A stretch of DNA of 64,000 nt, taken from Planctomycetaceae bacterium (GTDB lineage Bacteria > Planctomycetota > Planctomycetia > Planctomycetales > Planctomycetaceae). The stretch lies in NCBI GenBank assembly GCA_020638955.1, contig JACKHO010000003.1:620001-684000 (forward strand). Reading direction: 5' to 3'. The stretch's first letter is position 1. Each line of letters begins with the position of its first letter. Under the pieces are notes generated by a model that worked only from the letters and a program-made list of their open reading frames with translations, was not told where the DNA came from and searched no databases. A program made the translations under genes and the position numbers. Shown in pieces: positions 35,355 through 45,400 of this stretch.

Positions 35355-35666
35355 CTAGGTCACGAGTCGATCCTTGGGCGGCACGCATTGTCGGATTTCT
35401 GACCAGTATTCGTCGGCGACATCTTCATCAATTTCCACAGCGCCGCTACCCGCCCAATGCCGGTCCTGTCCATTCTTCTTAGGCCCGGAAATCCAATACT
35501 CCTCGTCCGTTTCGACATCAAAGTAGTTGCCGCCGCAACCGCGACCCTTGGACGACTGAAACGACCGTTCTCGGTAATAAAGCGTCTTACCGCTCGCTGA
35601 AAACGTGACACGACCAATCCGAGCCGGTCCCTTATCCTGCTGACCTGACTTCAGTTCGATGTACAT
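35355..35666 (-). CDS. Small conserved hypothetical protein (MYIELKSG... family)
   Basis: 103 residues from ATG 35666; earlier in-frame starts (35690, 35741) exist. It belongs to a widespread family of small cytoplasmic proteins with the pattern GPARIGRVTFSxxGKTLYYR ... GNYFDVETDEEYWISGPKKNG ... EIDEDVADEYWSEIRQ; database entries of this family are sometimes mislabelled as deoxyxylulose-phosphate synthase, which it cannot be at this size. Its stop shares the CTAG with the restored stop of the convergent membrane-protein gene. Function unknown. Confidence 0.8.
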   Translation of the reverse strand: MYIELKSGQQDKGPARIGRVTFSASGKTLYYRERSFQSSKGRGCGGNYFDVETDEEYWISGPKKNGQDRHWAGSGAVEIDEDVADEYWSEIRQCVPPKDRLVT

Positions 35667-35964
35667 GATACGTGTCGTGGATCTGGCCATGTTCATACTC
35701 ACTGTTGGAAGACAGCGATTCGTGAGTCCACCGGCGGACAATTTGGGAATGATGCCAAGAATTGTAGCAACGTGTTTCCGCGGTCAATGCTCCGCCCACG
35801 TCGCAAAGCAGTGCGGGAATACGAGTTGTCCGCCACTTCTGCCATGTTGGCCTGGATCGCCCGCGATCTCGGTGATAAAGGAATCACCACGGGGGTACTG
35901 AGGTCACAGAGGACATTGCGAATTGGGACCGTTTGCCTGCTGCTCCGCGCTCTCTGTGTCTTGT

Positions 35965-37166
35965 AAGTTGTGATGGTCGTGATTGGCGGGGATTTTTGGG
36001 AGAATTTGTTCGCCTGAAAGTGGCGGCCCAAAAGGAACAGGAGATGGCCTGGCAGGGACATCTCCTGGGGAGAATGGAGTTCGTTCTGTGCCCTGATCGC
36101 GATTTGATGATCGACGCGGAGCTGGGAACACATTCTCTCGTCTTCTGGGTCATCCCGTACAGTCGCCAGAGCACGACACGTTGTCGGAGCTCGTTTCCAC
36201 AAGGCAGGGAGATCATGAAGACCACACCAGTTTACCTCGGAATTGACGTTTCGAAAAGAACGTTGCACCTCGCCACCACGGAGAAGTTTCTCGACAAGTT
36301 CGACAACTTGCCCGCGGGGCATGAACAGCTCATCGCAATGGTGCGAAAATTCCCCCATGCCATCGTTGTCATGGAAGCCTCAGGCGGATACGAACGACTC
36401 GTAACAGAAGCCCTACAAGCGGCTGAAGTGCCAGTCGCCGTCGTACAGCCATCATGCGTTCGCTTCTTCGCCAAGAGCGTCAACATGCTGGCGAAGACCG
36501 ACAAAATCGACGCCCGATTCATCGCGAAGTTTGGAACCGCAACACAACCGGCACTCACGCCGAAAACACCAGAAAACACTCGCAAATTGCGAGCACTGAG
36601 CGATCGCCGACAACAGGTCGTGGAAGATCGTGTCCGCGAAATGGCTCGCCTGGAGGCGTGTGCTGATGCTGAAGTCGCGGCCTGCATTCGCGACAGTATT
36701 GAGTCCTTGAACACCGTCGAACGCAATCTTGATGAACAAATCGAACGACTCATCCAGACTGATGCCGAGTTTCAGAAAAAGGCCCAGATCTTGTCGTCCC
36801 AGAAAGGCGTGGGGCAGAAGACGGTGAACGTTCTGCTGTCGCATTTCCCCGAACTCGGAACACTCACGCGCGGTCAAGCCGCTGCCCTGGCCGGCCTGGC
36901 TCCCCACGCCCGAGAATCAGGCAACTGGTGCGGTCGACGAAGAATCTACGGAGGCCGAGCGGCTGCCCGATGTGCGCTCTATATGGCCGCAAAAACCGCC
37001 GCCCGCTGGTGTCCAGTCATCAGCGCGTTCTACCAACGCCTGCGTCAGCGCGGTAAACCGTACAACGTTGCAATCATCGCCTGCGCCCGAAAAATGCTCG
37101 TTCACCTCAACACACAACTGAAACCAGAAAATCGAAAATCCCCGCCAATCACGACCATCGCAACTT
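35965..37166 (+). mobile_element. IS110-family insertion sequence, about 1.2 kb
   Basis: Bounded by 32-base inverted repeats: left 35965-35996, right 37135-37166, identical except for one base (AAGTTGTGATGG versus AAGTTGCGATGG near the tip; both continue TCGTGATTGGCGGGGATTTT). The right repeat overlaps the transposase stop; the left leaves about 220 bases of leader before the ATG. No obvious target duplication. IS110 elements normally lack long terminal inverted repeats, so the ends are of note. Confidence 0.8.
35997..36214 (+). ncRNA. Candidate bridge RNA in IS110 leader
   Basis: The non-coding left end of the element can fold: stem AGGAGATG (36039-36046) with CATCTCCT (36059-36066) and a 12-base loop, extended across an internal loop by GAAC (36035-36038) with GTTC (36079-36082); a second hairpin has CGAC/GTCG (36174-36177/36183-36186) inside GAGC/GCTC (36169-36172/36189-36192). 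IS110-group recombinases use a bridge RNA transcribed from this location. The structures fit, but the guide pairing to target and donor was not established. Confidence 0.45.
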
Positions 37167-37168
37167 GA
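36215..37168 (+). CDS. IS110-family DEDD transposase
   Basis: 317 residues from ATG 36215 with GGGAGA upstream; the open frame to 35933 runs through the left end and is not coding. N-terminal RuvC-like DEDD domain: Asp in YLGIDVSKRTLHLA, Glu in VVMEASGGYERLV, and the Asp pair in KTDKIDARFIAKF. A coiled coil follows, then the C-terminal Transposase_20 domain (SSQKGVGQKTVNVLLSHFPELGTL, LAGLAPHARESG, GRAAARCALYMAA) with the catalytic serine region. The last residues (KSPPITTIAT) are encoded within the right inverted repeat. Full length and apparently intact. Confidence 0.93.
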   Translation: MKTTPVYLGIDVSKRTLHLATTEKFLDKFDNLPAGHEQLIAMVRKFPHAIVVMEASGGYERLVTEALQAAEVPVAVVQPSCVRFFAKSVNMLAKTDKIDARFIAKFGTATQPALTPKTPENTRKLRALSDRRQQVVEDRVREMARLEACADAEVAACIRDSIESLNTVERNLDEQIERLIQTDAEFQKKAQILSSQKGVGQKTVNVLLSHFPELGTLTRGQAAALAGLAPHARESGNWCGRRRIYGGRAAARCALYMAAKTAARWCPVISAFYQRLRQRGKPYNVAIIACARKMLVHLNTQLKPENRKSPPITTIAT

Positions 37169-37620
37169 CAAAACAACACAGTCGCTCCGTGGTTTTATCC
37201 CTCAGGCATTTTCCATCGCCGCTTCAGTCGTGTGAGAATCTCTCCAAATCTTCATCAGCGAAGCGAGATTTTCGACTCCAAGATGTGTCCGACTGGGCCG
37301 CAATGCCCTACATCTTGTGTCTCTCTGAAGCCAATCGGCAATTTCTGCACAAAATGATCTCAAAGCTTTACATTGGGATTGACCGAGGCTAAGGTGCCTT
37401 CTTCCCGCGAGACGGTGGTTCATTTCACAAAACTTGAATCAGTTTTCGGCAGGGAATGAAGATTTGGAATATCTTCAGAATTGACTGGACCCGGTAAGGT
37501 CCGCTGTGGAATGGAATCCCTCTCACTGAGCAGTTCGACTGGTTCGAATGTGCGTTCGGGTTAGCGATTCTTTCCCCGCACCTTGCCTTCCCCTCGACTT
37601 AATCCATGGAAGGTTATGCA
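37169..37620. other. Intergenic region (452 bp) downstream of IS110
   Basis: No gene or RNA gene seen; short open frames here have no protein-like character. It contains the upstream region of the GATase-like gene, with an A/T-richer patch around 37420-37490, but no promoter I can defend. It may include debris of the insertion target. Confidence 0.45.
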
Positions 37621-38382
37621 ATGTCGGACAAGCCCATTATTGCAATCAATGCAGACTACCGCCCTGCGAAGCCGGTTTCGTTCTCATGGTTGCCCACCGG
37701 GTATTACGATTCCGTCGCGGACGCTGGTGGCATCCCACTCATGCTGCCCCCCATCGCTGATGACGACGACCTGCGTGCACTGCTGCGAAATGTTGATGGC
37801 CTGGTCCTGACCGGCTGCAAACTCGACCTCGAACCTGTTCGCCTCGGATTCGAACCACATCCCGCCACCCGGCCCATGCCGACGCGTCGTGAAGATTTCG
37901 ACCGTCGCCTCGCTCGGATCGCTGCCGAAATGAAGATTCCGACACTCGCCATTGGACTGGGGATGCAGGTCCTCAACGTGGTTTGTGGTGGCACGCTCTT
38001 CCAGCACGTGGCCGAAGATGTCATGAAGTCACTCTGCCACCGCGATCCTGTTGAGAATTGCCTGCGGCACGTCATTGAGTGCGTTCCCGGCACCAAAATG
38101 GATTCGGTTTATGGCGAAGGTGAAATCCGTGTGAACAGCGATCACCACATGGCTGTGGACCTGCTCGCTTCGACGTTCCGCGTCTCTGCTACCGCAATGG
38201 ATGGCGTCATCGAAGCGTACGAGTCCACAGATGATCATTGGTGGTGCATGGGAGTGCAGTTCCATCCCGAAAGCATTTCCGCTTCGGCACTCGACATGCA
38301 ACTGTTCGAAGCGTTCATTGAAGGTGTCAAAGAACAAGCCAATCCCGAAATTATCGAGTTCCCACAACGCCGCGTTGCGTAG
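37621..38382 (+). CDS. Class I glutamine amidotransferase-like protein lacking the nucleophile (peptidase C26 family)
   Basis: 253 residues from ATG 37621 (GGAAGG 7 bases upstream). Gamma-glutamyl-GABA hydrolase-like fold: YYDSVADAGGIPLMLPP, GLVLTGCKLDLEP, LAIGLGMQVLNVVCGGTLFQHV, and GVQFHPES with the His and Glu of the triad. In active members the nucleophile elbow reads G-[IV]-C-R-G-x-Q; here it is A-I-G-L-G-M-Q, so Gly112 replaces the catalytic Cys. A normal hydrolase mechanism is therefore unlikely and the protein may be a pseudoenzyme or binding protein. Family membership is clear; function is not. Confidence 0.88.
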   Translation: MSDKPIIAINADYRPAKPVSFSWLPTGYYDSVADAGGIPLMLPPIADDDDLRALLRNVDGLVLTGCKLDLEPVRLGFEPHPATRPMPTRREDFDRRLARIAAEMKIPTLAIGLGMQVLNVVCGGTLFQHVAEDVMKSLCHRDPVENCLRHVIECVPGTKMDSVYGEGEIRVNSDHHMAVDLLASTFRVSATAMDGVIEAYESTDDHWWCMGVQFHPESISASALDMQLFEAFIEGVKEQANPEIIEFPQRRVA

Positions 38383-38507
38383 AGAATTCTGATCAAAAGT
38401 TGTTTGAAACGACGCCGTCTCAGTCGTTTGGTTGAGATGGTTGAAACTGGCTTCGCCACGGTTGAGATAGTTGAGATTCACTTCTCGACTGCGCCTCGCA
38501 AAAATGG

Positions 38508-38546
38508 AAAGTCGCGGTCCCTGTTCACAGGAACCGCGACTTTTTT
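38508..38546. terminator. Strong terminator between convergent genes
   Basis: Stem AAAGTCGCGGT (38508-38518) with ACCGCGACTTT (38533-38543), then six T ending at 38546; an A-rich run upstream makes it usable from the other strand as well. It lies between the GATase-like gene (plus) and the DUF1501 gene (minus). Confidence 0.85.
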
Positions 38547-38571
38547 GCGTTTTCAAATTGCAACTCTCGGA

Positions 38572-39909
38572 CTACCCCAGTAACTCGCGGGGTACTTCCC
38601 CGCCTGGGACCAGTTTCGTCGGGCGGCCGGAATGGTCGACGATTGTGTCTTCGATACTTAGTCCGAGTGCGTGATAAATTGTCGCACAGAAGTCTTCCAC
38701 GCCGATGGCTCGGGATGTGGGGAACTCCGCCTTGTCGTTCGTGCTGCCAATGACCTGGCCGTGTTTGTAGCCCCCGCCAGCCAGCAGAATGCTCTGGGCC
38801 TGTGGCCAGTGATCGCGTCCGGCGTTGTCGTTGATACGCGGAGTTCGTCCGAACTCTCCGGCCGTCACCACGAGGACATCATCGAGCATTCCGCGCTGTG
38901 ACAGGTCTTCAATGAGTGTGCCAACGGCCCGGTCATGTCGGGTTAGCTTGTCGCGCAGGGCATTCTCGATATTGCCGTGGTCATCCCAGTATCCTGTGTT
39001 GAGCGAAACAAACCGGACGCCGGCCTCGATGAGACGGCGTGCCAGCAAGGCTTGTTCACCCCAGCCGGGGCCGTAGGCGTCACGAATTGATTGTGGTTCA
39101 GCTTCCAGATTAAACGCTTCGCGAGTCCGTCCCGTTAGCAGAATGTCAACGGCCTGTGAGGTGACGGTGTCCATGTTCATGAACGTGCCCGAACCATCAA
39201 CGTCGTAGCGGAGTTGATCGAACTGGCGTTGCAATGAGACGCGGTTCAGGAGGCGGTCTTGGGATAATCCGTCGACCAGCGTGAAGCTTTTGGCATCGCC
39301 GGTGGGAAGTCGACCGGCTTCGTTGCCGTAGCTGTACTCGCCCGTTCGGAAGGGATTGTGGGCCACGCCGAGCCACGCACCGCCATGAAAACCAAAACCA
39401 CCGTCATTCACATTCACACTTGAAAGGCTGCCGGGTTGCGTGGGGCCCAGGAGCTTCGAAGCGACGGCACCCATCGAGGGTTGCCGCGGGACGCGGTCCG
39501 ATCCGTTCGCCCCGAGTCGTCCCGTCAGCATCCAGTGTGCGGCAGCCCAGTGATCGCCGTTGCCGTGTGAGAAACTCCGGATGACCGTGCACTTGTCCAT
39601 TACCTTGGCGTGGTACGGCATGAGTTCGCAAACGGGCAATCCCGGCAGTGAGGAATCAATCGACTCAAACGGTCCACGGTATTCCTTCGGAGCCAGCGGC
39701 TTCATGTCGAACGTGTCGAGTTGCGACGGGCCACCATGTTGCCAAATCAGAATGACAGACTTTTTGGACGTTGTTCTTCCGCCGCTCTGTTCCGCCAGCA
39801 ATTGGTTGGCGAGTGTCAAACCGAATGGTGCGAGGGCACCAATTTGAAGCAGGTGACGCCGCGTCATTCCGCTGCAGTCGCGACTGGGCTGTCCGAAGAT
39901 GTTGATCAT
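38572..39909 (-). CDS. DUF1501 protein (first)
   Basis: About 445 residues from ATG 39909. The N-terminus CSGMTRRHLLQIGALAPFGLTLANQLLA is a Tat-like signal (RR followed by a hydrophobic stretch). The mature protein has the DUF1501 pattern: SVILIWQHGGPSQLDTFDMKP, LPVCELMPYHAKVMDKCTVIRSFSHGNGDHWAAAHWMLTG, GVRFVSLNTGYWDDHGN, LEDLSQRGMLDDVLVVTAGEFGRTPRIN and HWPQAQSILLAGGGYK. DUF1501 is sulfatase/alkaline-phosphatase related and very abundant in planctomycetes; its substrate is unknown. It often pairs with DUF1553/DUF1549 proteins, which are absent here. Confidence 0.92.
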   Translation of the reverse strand: MINIFGQPSRDCSGMTRRHLLQIGALAPFGLTLANQLLAEQSGGRTTSKKSVILIWQHGGPSQLDTFDMKPLAPKEYRGPFESIDSSLPGLPVCELMPYHAKVMDKCTVIRSFSHGNGDHWAAAHWMLTGRLGANGSDRVPRQPSMGAVASKLLGPTQPGSLSSVNVNDGGFGFHGGAWLGVAHNPFRTGEYSYGNEAGRLPTGDAKSFTLVDGLSQDRLLNRVSLQRQFDQLRYDVDGSGTFMNMDTVTSQAVDILLTGRTREAFNLEAEPQSIRDAYGPGWGEQALLARRLIEAGVRFVSLNTGYWDDHGNIENALRDKLTRHDRAVGTLIEDLSQRGMLDDVLVVTAGEFGRTPRINDNAGRDHWPQAQSILLAGGGYKHGQVIGSTNDKAEFPTSRAIGVEDFCATIYHALGLSIEDTIVDHSGRPTKLVPGGEVPRELLG

Positions 39910-40165
39910 GGCAATTCGATAGAACCGGAGAAACTCGTGCAATCAGGCCAATTTACGCAGATTTTTGAGCCGCCCTACTTAGGATGTATCGTATCCGGGG
40001 GGGCATTGTCGACTGGAGAATGACAAAGCCTCACCCTGTTTTCCTAAACCACCTAATTGGACCTTGTCCTGCGTGTCGGGTGGTAGTACTGTTGAGCATT
40101 CACACGATCACGATACGGAATTCACCGTAAAGAGTTTCCAGCAAACATTTTGGCAAGGGCAATTC

Positions 40166-42253
40166 ATGTTCGGTTTTCGCCATCTTTACAGCTCATTGAC
40201 CCGTCTGATGCAGGGAAATCGCCGCCGCGCGCGGAAATGTCGATACGCAGAAACGCTGGAAACCCGCACACTGCTGTCGGGGAATGTGTCCGCATCCATT
40301 CTCAATGGAAACCTCTACCTCAACGGCGACTCCGCCGCGAACGAACTTGAAATTGTCGAGAGCAACGGCGATTTGGTCGTTTCGGGCCTGAACTCCACCA
40401 CAATTAACAATTCCACCTCGTTTGTCCTGACATCGGGCGGAACGACATTTGGCGGCATGGTGTTCGTTGGTCTTGGTAACGGCGATGACAGTCTGCAAAT
40501 CAACACTGGGGCGGAACTTTCAAGCGATGTCTATGTGAACGACCTGTTTGGTCGTACTTCAATTGGCATCAACGGGGCAACCATTGGCGGAGACATTAAC
40601 ATCGTCAGTGGAAAGGGTGATGATCTTGTCAGCCTCGACGGAGCGACCGTTGGCGGATCGCTACGATTCTTTGCTGGGCGTGGTAATAACCTGCTGTCGA
40701 TTTCGAATTCGACCATTGGCGGCAACCTGCTGATGATTGCAGACCGTGGTGAAGATGATGTCGTGATTGAAGACTCGACCGTTGGTGGCAATACGTGGAT
40801 CGACACTGGCAAGAAAATGGACAGTCTGGCGTTCACCAACACCACGCTCTCGGGAGACTTCTATCTCAACACCGGAGAACACAACGACACGGTGCTGTTC
40901 GACGGTTTGATGGTTGGTGGCCGCACCGATTTGTGGCTGTGGCGTGGGAATGATTCACTCAAGATACAGGGAACAAACAATTTCCAAGGCGACTTCTTCG
41001 CTGGGGGAATTCTCGGCAAGTTCGATGCCCTGGAAGTTGGTGAGGGGAGCACATTCGGCGGCTCGCGCACCCAAAGCAACTTCGAGTTGAGTACGGTCGA
41101 CGCCGACTTGCTGAGTACTCAAATCAACAACGGAGCACTGTCACGCGCCGCACAAGAACGCGAGAATTTGGGTGGTACGCCACTTGCCCCATTGACACTG
41201 ACCCTGGACACATCGACAAATACGCTGCAGACGCTCAGTGGTGAAGAGTTCACGCAGCAGGCTGCGTTCACCGTCACCGGAACGACATTCGCCGGCGCAA
41301 CTGTCTCCGCTGACTTGGGGACCAACGCTTTCACAACGGCAACCACCACTGCTGACGCCAACGGCAATTACTCGTTCGATGTGCCTCTTGCCAACTCGGT
41401 CAACGACGTGACGATACAGTCGGTCGACAAGTATGGACGGTCCACAACCGACAGTTTCAGCGTCCGCAGCATTCAGGGATCGATTGTTGAATTCACATCG
41501 AACCTTGGAACCTTCCAGGTCGAACTCTTCGATGACGCCGCCCCGATTTCTGTGGCGAACTTCAAGGGATATCTCGAACGGTATGCGAATTCGATTGTGC
41601 ATCGTTCTGGCCAGGAGAGTGATGCCTTGGGGCTCGACGTTATTCAGGGCGGCGGATATGTCCTTGACGGAGATAGCCCCGTCGCTATCACGAAGGATGC
41701 CCCCATTGTCAATGAAGGCTCCATTGATCGTCCGAACCTGCGGGGCACCATCGCGATGGCCCGTACGGCTATTCTTGACAGTGCCACGAGTGAGTTCTTC
41801 TTCAATGTCGTCGACAATCCCGTGCTCGACTCCACAACCAGCCCGTATGCCGTGTTTGGCCGTGTCATTGGAACCGGCATGGACGTCGTCGATGCCATTC
41901 ATAACCTGCCAGTCCAAGACTTAACCTCACAGTTTGGACTTGCCTACGTCCCACTCACCGGCTTCGAGCCGCTTAACCTGGCGCTTTCGGGGACGGCTTC
42001 CGTTGAACTCGGTAGCGTAAATGTGGTGGGTGTCGGAACGGCCTTCACAACTGAATTGGGTGTTGGTTCCCCGATCCGGATTGGTACGTTCAGCAGCACT
42101 GTGGGCAGCATTACGTCGGACACGGAACTGGTACTCAACAGCGTCGCTGATTCAGCCCAGACCGACGCAGGCGTCTTCATTACAGGAAACGCCACAGTTG
42201 TTGCCGACAACTACGTCACGTTCAGTTCCATTGCCCAAATCCTCAACGCGTAA
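40166..42253 (+). CDS. Surface protein: LEPR-XLL motif, beta-solenoid, cyclophilin domain
   Basis: 695 residues from ATG 40166 (AAGGGC about 7 bases upstream). The start MFGFRHLYSSLTRL, a basic stretch and LETRTLLSG (31-39) match the LEPR-XLL N-terminal motif also on the giant protease. Residues ~90-308 are a repeat of about 24 residues (TIGGDINIVSGKGDDLVSLDGA, TVGGSLRFFAGRGNNLLSISNS, and more), probably a beta-solenoid. An Ig-like section follows (~345-435), then a cyclophilin-type peptidyl-prolyl isomerase (~440-586): VEFTSNLGTFQVELFDDAAP, IVHRSG and SEFFFNVVDNP. The end is a small beta-rich domain. Presumed exported and possibly a surface folding factor or adhesin. Confidence 0.9.
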   Translation: MFGFRHLYSSLTRLMQGNRRRARKCRYAETLETRTLLSGNVSASILNGNLYLNGDSAANELEIVESNGDLVVSGLNSTTINNSTSFVLTSGGTTFGGMVFVGLGNGDDSLQINTGAELSSDVYVNDLFGRTSIGINGATIGGDINIVSGKGDDLVSLDGATVGGSLRFFAGRGNNLLSISNSTIGGNLLMIADRGEDDVVIEDSTVGGNTWIDTGKKMDSLAFTNTTLSGDFYLNTGEHNDTVLFDGLMVGGRTDLWLWRGNDSLKIQGTNNFQGDFFAGGILGKFDALEVGEGSTFGGSRTQSNFELSTVDADLLSTQINNGALSRAAQERENLGGTPLAPLTLTLDTSTNTLQTLSGEEFTQQAAFTVTGTTFAGATVSADLGTNAFTTATTTADANGNYSFDVPLANSVNDVTIQSVDKYGRSTTDSFSVRSIQGSIVEFTSNLGTFQVELFDDAAPISVANFKGYLERYANSIVHRSGQESDALGLDVIQGGGYVLDGDSPVAITKDAPIVNEGSIDRPNLRGTIAMARTAILDSATSEFFFNVVDNPVLDSTTSPYAVFGRVIGTGMDVVDAIHNLPVQDLTSQFGLAYVPLTGFEPLNLALSGTASVELGSVNVVGVGTAFTTELGVGSPIRIGTFSSTVGSITSDTELVLNSVADSAQTDAGVFITGNATVVADNYVTFSSIAQILNA

Positions 42254-42263
42254 TCTGCCCTTC

Positions 42264-42289
42264 GCGGCCAATTCGAGGGCCGCTTCTTT
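42264..42289 (+). terminator. Terminator after the surface cyclophilin
   Basis: GCGGCC/GGCCGC stem (42264-42269 with 42278-42283), 8-base loop, then TTCTTT. Just 11 bases past the stop codon. Confidence 0.65.
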
Positions 42290-42407
42290 GTCGTCACGCG
42301 CAACGTGCGGTACATTGTGCGCAGCTTGAAGCAGGCGTGTTCGCTGCGCGCATTGGACGACAGACAAATTTGCCGGGAGAACTTTCTCCCCGGCAACGGG
42401 GACAACC

Positions 42408-45400
42408 ATGAGGCTGGTTTCTGTACACGGGGAGAACTTCGGTGTCCTCGACGGCAGAACATTGAACTTCGACAAAGGCTTGCAGGTCATTTATGGCCCG
42501 AACGAAGCCGGGAAGTCGACGTTGCTGCGGCTCGTGCGCGAAACGCTGTTCGGATTTCCCTGGGCCGGGCACGACCTTTCCTGGAAAGTTGGCCAAATCG
42601 CCGGGCAGGCCACTGTTGAACTGCGGGATGGGCAACAAATTGAATTCCGCCGCCAGAAGGGCCGCCCCGACTCCATTACGGGCTTCTGGACCGATAGGAA
42701 GCAGCCATTCACGTCCGAATGTCTGGACGGAATTCTCCGCGGCGCGAGTGAGCACGTTTTCACAAACCTGTTCGCAATTTCATTGCGGGAACTCATCGAC
42801 GGCGAAGAGAGTTTGAAGCGGGCGGGACTGGGTGACTCGCTGTTCGGTGAAGGCTGGGGCGGACTTGGCGACTATCAGCACGTCAAAACGGAATTGGCAC
42901 AACAGCGGGACCGACTATTCAAACCGCGCGGGCGTACACAAATCCTGCACAAGCTGATGGGTGACCTCTCCAAAGCCCAGCGAGATTATCGTGAAGCTCT
43001 CATCCCGCAGCATGAGTTGGAGACAGCGCAAAGCGAACTACGCCGGTTCGAGTCATTGGTTCAGTCGCAGCGAACAGAGTTGCAGCAACTCCAGGCCAGT
43101 CATCGTCGGTTCGAGTCTTTACTCAAAGCATTTCCTCTGCTGCGGCAGAAAGCCGTACTTGAACAGGAGGTGGTCACCAAGACACTCTCGCAGGGGCTCA
43201 GCGGAGATGCCATCGACCGCATGCGTGTTTTGCGCGATCGACTCATTGAACTGGATGAAAGCATTCACCGCACGAAGCAGGAAGTCGCGAATACAAACAC
43301 CAGCAAAAGTGCGGAGCTCACTCCGCGGCAACTTCAATTGCTGGAGCATCAACAACCTATTCGCTCGCTCGAACGTGAACTGTCGCAGCAGAAGAAGATC
43401 GAACTGGACCTGCCGCAGCGGGAAAGTGATTTGGCGGCAATTCAGCTGCGGCTGAATCAGCGACTCGAAGGACTGGGGACAGGCTGGACCATTGAAGACA
43501 TCGCCACGCGACAAGTTGGACTCGCACTGCGGGAGTCGCTTCAGGAACTCTCGCACACGGTACAGGAACTCCGTGAGCAGGCGGCGGCTCTTAATTCGCG
43601 TCGTCCCGATTTAGAGCGCGACCTGCGAGAGGTTCAGGATCGACTCAAGAGCTTGCCAGAAACTCGCTCGCTCGTCGAACTGGCCAGCCTCATTGAACGT
43701 GGTGAGACGTGTCGACGCAAACAGCAGCAACTCGAAGACCAGCAACTCGCGTTGCAATTCGTTTCCGATAAGCTGGACCGAAGCACACTGGACGTTGAAC
43801 AGCGACTCGCAACCGCGGGCGCCGCAATGGGCAGGGAGCCCGATCAGAAAAGAGACTGGGGGAATCTCCCCGTACCGTTTGCGGCTACAGTCAAAGAATT
43901 CGCTGAGCGATTTACTACTGCGGAACAATCGACCAGCAATGCGAAACGACTCGTCGATCAAAGCGAACAAGAGTTACGTGCCGCGAAGTATGACTTGGCT
44001 GAGTTCGACAAGCTCCATCCCGCCCTCGACCGAGAACATCTTGTTGAGCTGCGAAAGCGACGAAATGCAGGCTGGGACCTCGTCCGCAGGATGTATATCG
44101 AACGCAATGCCAAAGAAAGTGAAGTCAACGAATGGCTTGTCACTGGCGAGACCGACCTGCTCGAAGCCTTCGAAGCATTGCTGTACGAAATTGATCAGGT
44201 GGCTGACGTGCACGTGGCACAGGCCGACTTTCTGGCGAAGCGTGACCATCTTGTTGCACGTATTGAGCGACTCGAAAGTCAATTGATTGATGAGTCCGAT
44301 CAAGTCATCCAGCATCAGCAGCAACTCGATGTGTGCCAGCAGGAATGGCGGGCACTGTGGAAGAGCAGCGGCATTTCCCCAGGACGTCCACAGGCCATGC
44401 TCGAGTGGCTGGACCTGTTGCAGGAAGTGCGTGAGCTGGAAGCGGAGCGACTACGAACGAATGCGGGATTGCAAAGCCTCCAAGCCGATGTGACGTCGTT
44501 CAACGAGGAACTGGCACGCACCTTCCCGCACCAGTCGAATCCCGCGTTGGCTTTGCGTGAAGCTAAAACGGAATTTGACGCTGGCCAAATGCGTGAACAG
44601 GAACGTGAGCGATTGCAACGCGAGGAGCAGTCGCTGAATTCGAAGCTGGAGCAAATTCAATCGCAGGAACTTGAACTGGCACAATCACAAGGACAGGTTG
44701 ATTCCCAGCGCAGCCTGTTACTCCGTGACGCGGGACTACCCACGGATTGGTCGTTGACGACTGCTGACAAGGTGTTGCGGGAACTGGCGGAATGCCGGAG
44801 TGACCTGCAGCATCTGCAGTTGCTCACGAAAGAACTGGATGCTGCCAGAAAGAGTGTCGCCGAATTCCGGGAACGGGTGACGCACATCACAAACCTGATT
44901 GTTGACGAGAGCAGTCCGACCGGAGCAGAAATCGAAACTGCCTCGGCAACTGTGCTGGAGGCTCTGGCTGCAGAGTTGCATGCCGCGCATGACACAAAAG
45001 AGTTGTTGCAGCAACAAAAAGCGAACGCCAATGATGCCTCGCGGCGGCTGATTGATTTCCAGGAGTCGCGGGAGTCCATTCAGCAGGAACTTCATGAACT
45101 GATTCAGAGTTCGGCGTTACCAGACGATGTCGACCTGACCGCTCTCTTCTCAGAATTCCAACAGCGACGCACTCACGAGCAAGAGATTTCGAACCTGACT
45201 ATTGAGCTGCGGCAAATTGTTCCCGACCTCGCGGTAGCCGAAGAGGAACTGCAGTCCGAATCGGAAGAGTCTCTCGCACAACAGTGCGAGGAAACCAGTC
45301 GTCAAATCGATGAACTGGAACGCCAAATCCACGAAGGTGTTGAGCGTCTGGGTGGCCTGCGACGTCAAATCGAATCCTGGACGACCGAAAACCCGGCCGA

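Noticed and set aside
35699..36358. Minus-strand 219-residue frame across the IS110 left end
   Set aside because: It runs through the inverted repeat and structured leader and mirrors the transposase tail (KSPPITTITTYK); no protein family visible.
38420..38475. Repeated GGTTGAGAT-like words near the DUF1501 terminator
   Set aside because: Short, imperfect and without spacing regular enough to be a CRISPR or binding array.
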